Shown in pieces: positions 1 to 5,457 of a DNA stretch of 7,037 bases (its first letter is position 1; each line of letters starts with the position of its first letter). The position numbers and the translations under genes are program-made. The stretch is from Chitinophagales bacterium (GTDB taxonomy: Bacteria > Bacteroidota > Bacteroidia > Chitinophagales > UBA2359), in the NCBI GenBank assembly GCA_020631035.1, contig JAHDIA010000094.1, forward strand, positions 5,752 through 12,788. Direction: 5' to 3'. A model generated the notes under the pieces. That model had not been told where the DNA came from and did no database searches. It worked only from the letters and a program-made list of their open reading frames with translations.

Positions 1-69
1 TTGAGTAATTGAGTTGATTGTGTGATTGAGTAATTGGATTAGAACTTTAACCTAATCAACCAAATCAAC
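1..69. repeat. Short direct repeats and nested imperfect hairpin
   Basis: The 11-mer TTGAGTAATTG occurs at 1-11 and again at 26-36. A 6-bp perfect stem GATTAG/CTAATC (37-42 with 52-57, 9-nt loop) sits inside a wider pairing of GTTGATT (13-19) with AATCAAC (63-69). The patch is low-complexity and noncoding. It could be the remnant of a dispersed intergenic repeat or the 3' end of an upstream transcript. No T-tract follows the stem, so I do not call it a terminator. Confidence 0.4.
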
Positions 70-113
70 AACGAACAGGAAATGGGTAGCCAACTCATAA
101 CTTACAATTTTTA

Positions 114-216
114 TTTTGCAAGGTCCCTCTTTCATGGCTGCGTTCGCTCTGGTTAGCCAGCGCATATTTTATACTTCGTACAAGCGTGCGTCCACCCGCT
201 CATCCTACGCTTCTTT
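114..216 (-). repeat. Dispersed structured repeat, left copy (inverted relative to the copy at 3571-3722)
   Basis: Read on the - strand, the block 216-174 begins AAAGAAGC and ends TTGTACGAAG. It aligns with 3571-3614 over 44 columns with 34 identities and one gap (counted by hand). Further along the - strand both copies carry AC[C/T]TTGCAAAA (124-114 here, 3712-3722 there). The interior of this copy is about 48 bases shorter than in the other and lacks its large palindrome. It has only a weak TGGCT/AGCCA stem (135-139 with 155-159). The copy ends 39 bases before the preferred start of the serine hydrolase gene. It is noncoding and most likely a dispersed intergenic repeat family of this genome. 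Confidence 0.6.
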
Positions 217-255
217 TGTATGATCTTAATTAAATTTAAAGCTATAAAAAGAGAG

Positions 256-1917
256 ATGAGTAGTAATAAAGAAGTGATGGTAAAATACATTGTAATCTTT
301 CAAATTTTGATGTTGGGTTGTAGCATTTTGCAGGCGCAAGAAAGCATAAATAAGCAACTTTTTCCCAAGATTGATTCCATACTCAATACTTATTATGATT
401 CTAGCAAACCAGGTGGAATCATTTCGGTTTTAAAAGATGGAGAACTTGTGTATACCAAGGGAGTAGGACTGGCAAATTTAGAATACAACATACCCATATC
501 AGATTCAACTGCTTTTCACATCGCCTCTGTATCCAAGCAATTTACAGCATTCTTGGCTGTGTTGCTTGAGGAAGAAGGCAAATTAAATCTTGATGATGAC
601 ATCCGAGAATACCTTCTTGAGTTAAAGCATTTGCCACATAAAATAACACTTCGTCAATTGGCAAATCACACCCATGGATTGCCCAATTTATTTGAGTTGG
701 CTCAATTAAAAGGAATTTCTTCTCAAGAAAAAATGACACACGAAGAGATTGTTGATATGTTGTTGAGTATTAAGAGTGTGAATTTTAAAGCAGGAGACCA
801 ATATGAATACAATAATACAGGATACGCCCTTCTAGCAGAAATAATTGAAAGAGTGGCTGGCGAAACATTTGGAATGCTTATGCAGGAAAAAGTATTCAAA
901 CCTTTAGGTATGAATAGCAGTAGAGTGATTGATGATCCATCTAAAATTGTAAAAAACAAAGCCTATTCTTATCAAATAGCAGGGGATGAATACCTGAAGT
1001 TCCCAATCGCTTTAATGGCGAATGGTTCATCAGGTATTAGTACAAGCATAAATGATTTGAATCGCTGGATTGGCAATTTTTATAAGCCAGTTATAGGGAG
1101 CAAAGCTACTTATCAAAAAATGATTGAATTCAATACCTTAAATTCTGGGGAGGTGATACAGTATGGTTTGGGATTGGAGTCGAAGAAGTATAAGGGATTG
1201 GATGTCATATTTCATGGGGGAGGCGATGCTGCTTATCGCTCTTATCTTATACATGAACCCCAGAGTGGATTTGCTGTTAGCATATTATCCAATAGTGGAG
1301 GCTTTAGCTCATTAGACATAATCTATGCCGTTTTTGATTTGTGTTTAGAAGAACAATTGATTGTGGAAGAAGTGCAAAAAGTAAAATATAGCAATCAAGA
1401 ATTGCAAAGTTTTGTAGGAACTTACAAAATGTTTCCTGGTACATTTTACAATATTCTTGCCGAAGAAGATACGCTCTTTTTTCAATCATTTGGTGCGTCG
1501 GACAAAGCAGCATTGCCCAATATTTCAGAGAAAACATTTGAGTTTCCATACATCCCACATTCAAAGTTTGTCTTTTATGAAGGGGGCTTTAATTTTTACA
1601 TTGCCGATTTTAAATATCCTTGTGAGAAAGTGGAACTCGAAATACCTGAAAACATAGAACTAGATAAATTTGTTGGAAGATATAGAAATAAGGAACTCAA
1701 AGTTACATATGAATTGCTTGTCAAGGATGAAGTACTCTGGGCTGTTTCAGATGTGAATTCTGATATTCGTTTGTTTCCTTTGTCTGCTTCCAGTTTTTAC
1801 TCCAATGTCCACTATTTTGGAAAAATTGAATTTGTAAAAGACGAATCCAAGGCTATTAGTGGATTTCTACTAGGAGGAAATTTTTTAAAGAATATTGAAT
1901 TTGTGAAAATTCAATAA
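256..1917 (+). CDS. Exported serine hydrolase, class C beta-lactamase/PBP-like family
   Basis: This 553-residue protein belongs to the beta-lactamase-related serine hydrolases (PF00144 type), which include class C beta-lactamases, D-aminopeptidases, DD-peptidases and esterases; the substrate cannot be deduced. Numbered from the ATG at 256, the three active-site motifs are visible: S91-V-S-K94 (nucleophile and general base), Y185-N-N, and H320-G-G in place of the KTG box. A short hydrophobic signal peptide ends in ILQAQ, suggesting signal peptidase I cleavage and a periplasmic or surface location; a lipoprotein reading at LMLGC is less likely. After the catalytic domain come two stretches starting FVGTY (386-390) and FVGRY (472-476). 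These resemble the beta-rich C-terminal modules often attached to this family. ATG codons at 220, 256 and 277 are all in frame. The 220 start lies only 4 bases beyond the flanking repeat, whereas 256 follows the purine run AAAAAGAGAG and 277 gives the most compact signal peptide. I prefer 256, with 277 close behind. Confidence 0.88.
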   Translation: MSSNKEVMVKYIVIFQILMLGCSILQAQESINKQLFPKIDSILNTYYDSSKPGGIISVLKDGELVYTKGVGLANLEYNIPISDSTAFHIASVSKQFTAFLAVLLEEEGKLNLDDDIREYLLELKHLPHKITLRQLANHTHGLPNLFELAQLKGISSQEKMTHEEIVDMLLSIKSVNFKAGDQYEYNNTGYALLAEIIERVAGETFGMLMQEKVFKPLGMNSSRVIDDPSKIVKNKAYSYQIAGDEYLKFPIALMANGSSGISTSINDLNRWIGNFYKPVIGSKATYQKMIEFNTLNSGEVIQYGLGLESKKYKGLDVIFHGGGDAAYRSYLIHEPQSGFAVSILSNSGGFSSLDIIYAVFDLCLEEQLIVEEVQKVKYSNQELQSFVGTYKMFPGTFYNILAEEDTLFFQSFGASDKAALPNISEKTFEFPYIPHSKFVFYEGGFNFYIADFKYPCEKVELEIPENIELDKFVGRYRNKELKVTYELLVKDEVLWAVSDVNSDIRLFPLSASSFYSNVHYFGKIEFVKDESKAISGFLLGGNFLKNIEFVKIQ

Positions 1918-1952
1918 AAAACACTCAGACTTAGGATAAACCTTATGTAATG

Positions 1953-1964
1953 AGTAAATTTACT
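1953..1964. promoter_or_regulatory. Perfect 12-bp palindrome before the ATPase gene
   Basis: AGTAAATTTACT is a perfect palindrome that ends 15 bases before the ATPase start codon, inside the 62-base gap after the hydrolase gene. Its position would suit an operator for the ATPase/TOPRIM pair. However, short AT-rich palindromes arise readily by chance in such sequence, and I see no regulator gene next to it. No clear TAnnTTTG promoter box is visible in this gap. Confidence 0.25.
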
Positions 1965-1979
1965 ATAAATTAAGATAAA

Positions 1980-3059
1980 ATGATTTCACGAATCAATATT
2001 AGCAATTTCAAGTCTATTAAAAATGTTGACCTACAAGCTAAGAGGATTAATGTTTTTGTTGGGAAACCGAATGTTGGTAAATCCAATATATTAGAAGCGA
2101 TTTCTTTTGTAAGTGAAAAAAAAATGCCTGATATAAGATTTGAATTTGTTAGAAATTTGTTTTATGATCAAAATATATCTAAGCCTATCCTAATAGCTTT
2201 AGATAATGATTTAATCCATTTTACATTATATAATCCTCAAAATAATGTATTTGAATCCCATTTGTTAGATAGGAAAGAAATGATTTTACGGAATAACAAT
2301 CCTCAAGATATAATTGAGGGGGTAAAATCAAATATGGATAGAGATAAAGACCTAATTTCGATAGCTTCTGCAAAATTTAATGATACAGGTGAATTTGTTC
2401 ACTTTTCTCGGAGTGGTAAGTATGGTCTCTCTCAAAGTATGCAATTTCCTAAAATTAAAAAATACACCTTTAAGAAATTTGAAAGTTCCAGTCAAAGCAA
2501 TCAAAAGAATGATTTTTCTTATTATACTTCTTTAAGTTATCCTTATGGAGAAAATATCTTTGAAGTATTAAAAAACAATCATCAGCTTCTGGCAGAAGTT
2601 TCTGAATTGTTTAAAGAATATGGATATAGTTTGGTGATTGACTTTGTGACAAACAAAGCTGAAATTCAAAAAATAGTTGGCAATATCAGTTATAAAATCC
2701 CCTATTCATTGACTGCTGATACACTTCAAAGAATGGTTTTTTACTTGGTAGCTATTAGAACAAATGATAATTGTGCCATATTGTTAGAAGAACCTGAAAA
2801 CCATTCTTTTCCTCCATATATTCGGGACATAGCTTTTGAAATAATTAATTCAGAAAACAATCAATTTTTTATTGCAACCCATAGTCCTTATCTGGTTAAT
2901 ACCTTAATGTCTGAAGCAAACAAAGAAGAGCTCTCTATAAACATCGTTACTTATGTTGATTTTGAAACAAAAATCAAAACAATATCAGATGATGAAATTT
3001 CTGAACTGTCAAATCTAGGCATTGATATATTTTTTAACTTAGATATGTTTGCAGAATGA
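1980..3059 (+). CDS. OLD/ABC-type AAA ATPase, first gene of a split ATPase-TOPRIM pair
   Basis: This 359-residue cytoplasmic ATPase is of the OLD/RecF-like, AAA_15/AAA_21 type. The opening MISRINISNFKSIKNV is the typical first strand and turn of these proteins. The Walker A motif is GKPNVGKS (28-35). A signature-like segment SLTADTLQRM (243-252) is followed by Walker B AILLEEPE (266-273), with glutamate where many ABC proteins have aspartate, and by an H-loop ATHSP (299-303). Between Walker A and the signature lies a poorly conserved, lysine/asparagine-rich insert (about 50-235), shorter than the coiled-coil arms of SMC proteins. There is no TOPRIM domain at the C-terminus. That activity appears to be supplied by the next gene, whose start overlaps this stop codon as ATGA. 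The known analogue is the PARIS AriA/AriB arrangement, in which the ATPase senses a phage trigger and controls a TOPRIM effector; a similar role here is inference. The gene is noticeably AT-rich. Confidence 0.88.
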   Translation: MISRINISNFKSIKNVDLQAKRINVFVGKPNVGKSNILEAISFVSEKKMPDIRFEFVRNLFYDQNISKPILIALDNDLIHFTLYNPQNNVFESHLLDRKEMILRNNNPQDIIEGVKSNMDRDKDLISIASAKFNDTGEFVHFSRSGKYGLSQSMQFPKIKKYTFKKFESSSQSNQKNDFSYYTSLSYPYGENIFEVLKNNHQLLAEVSELFKEYGYSLVIDFVTNKAEIQKIVGNISYKIPYSLTADTLQRMVFYLVAIRTNDNCAILLEEPENHSFPPYIRDIAFEIINSENNQFFIATHSPYLVNTLMSEANKEELSINIVTYVDFETKIKTISDDEISELSNLGIDIFFNLDMFAE

Positions 3060-3547
3060 GTATACCAGTTTTACCAGAGTGTTTTGCGGATACCAAAATG
3101 ATGCAAGTAATAGGATTCAAACGTGTTAATCATTGCCCATCAATAGGAGCTGTAGCCAATACTATGAAAGAAAAGTATCAGAAAAGACTAGCTATTGGAG
3201 TGGTAGACAAAGACAAACCAGGTAATATTCCGTCTTATTTTAATGATTTTGAAGTGGTTAAAGAATTTGATGGATTTGAATTAAAGAGATTGCCCAATAC
3301 CAAGCATTTTCTTGTTGTGATTGCTCCAGCATTGGAACAGTGGATTATTGATACCTCAAATAAACTAGATATTCCATTAAAAAGATATGGTTTTGATACA
3401 TTGAAAAAGTTGAAAAGAGTTACTAAAAAGCAAAGTGTTGCGAACAATAGAGATTTTGAAGCATTGATAAATACAATGCAACAAAAGAAAAATTCTCCCC
3501 TAAAAAAGATGAAAGAAGAAATTGAAAAACTCATTGATGAAAATTGA
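3056..3547 (+). CDS. Small TOPRIM-like protein, putative effector partner of the ATPase
   Basis: I do not recognise this 163-residue protein as a named family, but its layout matches a minimal TOPRIM fold. After strand 1 comes E8-C-F-A-D12, which has the E-x-x-x-D spacing of TOPRIM motif I (usually EGxxD). A hydrophobic strand then leads to GVV-D51-K-D53, the DxD metal-binding motif. A later acidic residue sits in APALEQW (E94). The C-terminal third (about 105-163) is lysine-rich and helical and could bind nucleic acid. Translation is very probably coupled to the ATPase gene through the ATGA overlap, implying a stoichiometric complex. By analogy with OLD nucleases and with AriB of PARIS it may be a metal-dependent DNA or RNA nuclease. 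It is much shorter than AriB, which is about 300 residues. The TOPRIM assignment rests on motif spacing alone, without a profile search. Confidence 0.72.
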   Translation: MSIPVLPECFADTKMMQVIGFKRVNHCPSIGAVANTMKEKYQKRLAIGVVDKDKPGNIPSYFNDFEVVKEFDGFELKRLPNTKHFLVVIAPALEQWIIDTSNKLDIPLKRYGFDTLKKLKRVTKKQSVANNRDFEALINTMQQKKNSPLKKMKEEIEKLIDEN

Positions 3548-3570
3548 TTTATCTGTTTGAAAACAAGTGC

Positions 3571-3722
3571 AAAGAAGCCTAGCGTGAAGCGGATAGATGA
3601 ATGTTTGTACGAAGAACAAAGAGAACCGATGTTTATGCCGAAACGTCGGACCGCCGATAGTAGCGCTTGCCATGCAAAAGCGGATAGCGGTGGTCCGACA
3701 TTTCGGGAGATACTTTGCAAAA
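3571..3722 (+). repeat. Dispersed structured repeat, right copy
   Basis: This element fills much of the 298-base gap between the TOPRIM-like gene and the phosphatase gene. It starts AAAGAAGC and reaches TTGTACGAAG at 3605-3614, a block that aligns with the left copy on the opposite strand (34 of 44 columns identical). It then carries a large palindrome (3638-3706) and ends with ACTTTGCAAAA (3712-3722). The 10-mer AAGCGGATAG occurs twice inside it (3587-3596 and 3678-3687). Open frames across it on both strands look like by-products of the palindrome rather than genes. It may be a REP- or MITE-like element; no transposase is present to confirm this. The remaining bases, 3548-3570 and 3723-3810, show nothing I can name. 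Confidence 0.65.
3638..3706. repeat. Large near-perfect palindrome (hairpin) inside the right repeat
   Basis: The arms 3638-3656 (CCGAAACGTCGGACCGCCG) and 3688-3706 pair over 19 positions, with one C-A mismatch at 3644 and one G-T wobble at 3653. Inside the loop a second stem forms, CGCTT with AAGCG (3664-3668 with 3678-3682). The GC-rich arms stand out from the AT-rich surroundings. As RNA this would be a very stable stem able to shield the 3' end of the ATPase/TOPRIM mRNA or impede read-through, but no T-tract follows, so it is not a classical intrinsic terminator. Confidence 0.75.
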
Positions 3723-3810
3723 GGAGCCATAAACGTTCCATACAAAAATATTGATCCTTTAACTTTTACATTCTTCAATTCCTCAATTCCCCGAAAGACC
3801 AATTTAATAG

Positions 3811-3818
3811 TATATTTG
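3811..3818 (+). promoter_or_regulatory. Putative Bacteroidota -7 promoter box for the phosphatase gene
   Basis: TATATTTG matches the TAnnTTTG consensus of the primary sigma factor in Bacteroidota. It lies 27 bases upstream of the ATG at 3846, giving a leader of about 20 bases. I see no clear TTTG element at the -33 distance, so the call rests on the -7 box and its position. If real, transcription starts well after 3597, which rules out the longer reading frame there as the gene start. Confidence 0.5.
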
Positions 3819-3845
3819 CGCCTTTGTCCAATTATAACAACACAA

Positions 3846-4469
3846 ATGAAAGATTTATACATAGTTCGTCACGGAGAAACGGATTACAATAAAAAAGGCA
3901 TTGTACAGGGGAGTGGAGTAGATTCGCACCTCAATGTCAGAGGGCTCAAGCAATCACAAGCTTTTTACGATCAGTATAAACAGATAGACTTTGATGTTTT
4001 GTATGTTTCGCCACTCAAAAGGGCGCAGGAGAGTATAATGCTTTTTCAGGACAAACAAGCTTGGCAAGTTGTGGATGGATTGAGGGAAATTGGTTGGGGG
4101 CACCATGAGGGCAAGCGTCCGAGCAAAAAAATGAAGCGAGAATTTGACCATATGTTGGCGGCTTGGCAAGCAGGACAGACTTATGTAAAGGTGGAAGGTG
4201 GTGAGAGTCCCGATGATGTTATTGCTCGTTTGACCCCTTTTGTAGAGATACTTAAAGCCTCAAATGAGCAAAAAATACTGATTTGTTCGCACGGTCGAAC
4301 CATTAAACTCTTGTTGACAGTATTGCATCAAATACCTGCTTCTGAAATGGATCAATTTGGCGTCAATAATTTGAGTGTCCATCATTTGAAATGGGATGGA
4401 GTACAAAAGACGGAGGCAGTATTGGAAAACTGCACCAAGCATTGGAGTAGTCCTTCGGTTATTTTATAG
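3846..4469 (+). CDS. Histidine phosphatase family protein (phosphoglycerate mutase-like)
   Basis: This 207-residue cytoplasmic enzyme is of the histidine phosphatase (PGAM/GpmB-like) superfamily, which removes phosphate through a phospho-histidine intermediate. The catalytic set is complete: R8-H9-G-E-T (phosphorylated His9), the second arginine in SPLKRAQ (R59), the acid/base glutamate in LREIGWG (E81), and the second histidine in CSHGRT (H149). GGESPDDV (118-125) is also typical. The short length fits a broad-specificity phosphatase of the GpmB/CobC/SixA-like group rather than the roughly 250-residue glycolytic mutase; the natural substrate is unknown. The frame stays open upstream to 3597, but that part translates the repeat element and the promoter box sits inside it. 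MKDLYIVRHGET is the normal beginning of the family, so 3846 is chosen. The next gene follows after 10 bases. Confidence 0.92.
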   Translation: MKDLYIVRHGETDYNKKGIVQGSGVDSHLNVRGLKQSQAFYDQYKQIDFDVLYVSPLKRAQESIMLFQDKQAWQVVDGLREIGWGHHEGKRPSKKMKREFDHMLAAWQAGQTYVKVEGGESPDDVIARLTPFVEILKASNEQKILICSHGRTIKLLLTVLHQIPASEMDQFGVNNLSVHHLKWDGVQKTEAVLENCTKHWSSPSVIL

Positions 4470-4479
4470 AATATAAGAG

Positions 4480-5031
4480 ATGAATAATATAGAAACTTTT
4501 TATACTGCTGTATGTAAGTTCGAAGAGGAATATGAACACAGAGATTTGGAGACTTATTTGTTGGCATTGTATCAAAATGTATTGAAGCATAAAGAGGCAG
4601 AACCGACATTGGAATTGATGCATCAATTGTTGAGTGAAGCCTTTGTTTCGGAACCAATGCCCTTTGACGGAAGTTGGTTGCAAATAGAAGTTGCTCCAGA
4701 TCCCAACCGAATCAGCCGAAAATTTACCAATCCAGACATAAGCGATGCCATAGATAAGACCAATGAATCTAGTTTGTCGGGTTTGGAATTTACCATTGCT
4801 GTTTTGGAGTTTCAAATAGCTGAATTGCACAAAATGAGAGGCAAACAGCTAGAAGATAAATATCGTTACTTTGGCATTGCCTCTGAAACAGGACACCAAT
4901 GGTATAATTTTGATCCATTTGCCAATTTGGAATGTGGGGCAAGATGTATGTATTCCAATGAAGACGATTTGACGACCATTGATTGGTCATTTATAGGAAA
5001 TTTGCTCGAAGATGGACGAATTTATGAATGA
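4480..5031 (+). CDS. Hypothetical protein, 183 residues
   Basis: I cannot assign this protein to a named family with confidence. It is soluble, acidic and without a signal peptide or membrane segment. The N-terminal half (about 1-55) looks all-helical. A second helix-rich stretch at 99-123 (SSLSGLEFTIAVLEFQIAEL region) is followed by a tryptophan- and aromatic-rich part (HQWYNFDPF, 139-147) and a short tail ending WSFIGNLLEDGRIYE. A tail of this kind, in an isolated small protein, recalls proteins found near polymorphic toxin and immunity loci in Bacteroidota. That is an impression from memory, not a domain hit. The gene starts 10 bases after the phosphatase stop with AAGAG just before the ATG, and 15 bases separate it from the next gene, so the three are likely co-transcribed. 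Confidence 0.8.
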   Translation: MNNIETFYTAVCKFEEEYEHRDLETYLLALYQNVLKHKEAEPTLELMHQLLSEAFVSEPMPFDGSWLQIEVAPDPNRISRKFTNPDISDAIDKTNESSLSGLEFTIAVLEFQIAELHKMRGKQLEDKYRYFGIASETGHQWYNFDPFANLECGARCMYSNEDDLTTIDWSFIGNLLEDGRIYE

Positions 5032-5046
5032 ATAAAACCCAAATAG

Positions 5047-5340
5047 ATGTTGACTCGTATTGTAAAGATGACCTTTAAGGAGGACAAAATAGATGATTTT
5101 GTAGAGCGTTTTAAGAATGTCCAAGCCAGAATCGCTGGTTTTGAAGGCTGTCATAAAGTGGAATTGTATAGGGATCAACGAAATCCCAATGTTTTCTTTA
5201 CTTTGAGTTTGTGGGAAAGCGAAGATCGCCTTGAAGCTTATCGCCATTCCGAACTATTTCAAAACACTTGGAAATACACCAAAACATTGTTTGATGACAA
5301 GCCACAAGCTTGGTCTTTGGGCAAGGCACAACTAGATTGA
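5047..5340 (+). CDS. Antibiotic biosynthesis monooxygenase (ABM) fold protein
   Basis: This 97-residue protein fits the ABM/dimeric alpha-beta barrel family (PF03992 type). It opens with a strand MLTRIVKMTF, then a helix (DDFVERFKNVQARI), the turn GFEGCHKVELYRD, the strand NVFFTLSLWES, and a helix DRLEAYRHSELFQNTW. This is the usual order for the ferredoxin-like fold that dimerises. Members include cofactor-independent quinone-forming monooxygenases, the YgiN/LsrG type and heme-degrading IsdG-type proteins; the substrate cannot be told from sequence. The N-terminal asparagine and conserved tryptophan/histidine set of IsdG is not evident, so a heme oxygenase role is not supported. It is probably the last gene of the phosphatase transcript, as a gap with promoter-like boxes follows. 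Confidence 0.85.
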   Translation: MLTRIVKMTFKEDKIDDFVERFKNVQARIAGFEGCHKVELYRDQRNPNVFFTLSLWESEDRLEAYRHSELFQNTWKYTKTLFDDKPQAWSLGKAQLD

Positions 5341-5363
5341 GCATACTAAATTCGTCTTTTTTG

Positions 5364-5395
5364 TAAATTTGTATAATTTGCGTTTAAATTTGTAT
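5364..5395 (+). promoter_or_regulatory. Duplicated TAAATTTGTAT box, putative promoter
   Basis: The 11-mer TAAATTTGTAT occurs at 5364-5374 and again at 5385-5395, exactly 21 bases apart, about two helical turns. Each contains TAAATTTG, matching the Bacteroidota -7 consensus TAnnTTTG. TTTG at 5360-5363 lies 21 bases before the second box and could be its -33 element. Transcription from the second box would begin near 5400, a few bases before the TTG at 5404, which argues that translation of the next gene begins at the later ATG. Confidence 0.4.
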
Positions 5396-5449
5396 CATAA
5401 AAATTGACTTTCTTTGACATTCCCCGTCAAAGTTTTACAACTGATTATG

Positions 5450-5455
5450 AAAGGA
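5450..5455 (+). promoter_or_regulatory. Ribosome binding site deciding the next gene's start
   Basis: AAAGGA is the best purine-rich Shine-Dalgarno-like site ahead of this reading frame. It lies 2 bases before the ATG at 5458 and 5 bases before the adjacent ATG at 5461. Nothing comparable precedes the TTG at 5404. Such sites are often weak in Bacteroidota, so this is supporting rather than decisive evidence. Confidence 0.35.
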
Positions 5456-5457
5456 TT

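Noticed and set aside
220..255. ATG at 220 as the start of the serine hydrolase
   Set aside because: It sits 4 bases from the edge of the repeat and would add a lysine-rich stretch ahead of an already complete signal peptide; the ATGs at 256 and 277 are better placed.
1980..3059. SMC/RecN-type or ABC transporter ATPase
   Set aside because: It is too short for SMC/RecN arms and lacks a transporter-type LSGGQ. The N-terminal pattern and the EEPE/ATHSP motifs fit the OLD/AAA_21 group better.
3638..3706. Intrinsic terminator for the ATPase/TOPRIM operon
   Set aside because: The stem is long and GC-rich, but it is followed by GGAGATACTTTGC rather than a run of T, and it lies 90 bases after the stop codon inside a repeat.
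3571..3722. Retron-like noncoding RNA paired with an OLD-type effector
   Set aside because: No reverse transcriptase gene is in the window, and a related copy of the element lies far away at 114-216, which fits a dispersed repeat better than a system-specific RNA.
3597..3845. N-terminal extension of the phosphatase reading frame by 83 codons
   Set aside because: The extension translates the palindromic repeat and has no resemblance to the family, which starts at MKDLYIVRHGET. A TATATTTG promoter box lies inside it at 3811-3818.
3235..3862. Overlapping open frames on the - strand and a 65-codon + frame (3557-3754) across the repeat region
   Set aside because: They run through the palindrome or antisense to the TOPRIM-like gene, show no family motifs, and are readily explained as by-products of the repeat sequence.
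5404..5457. TTG start at 5404 for the 172-residue hypothetical protein
   Set aside because: It lies within a few bases of the expected transcription start and has no ribosome binding site, whereas tandem ATG codons at 5458/5461 follow AAAGGA.
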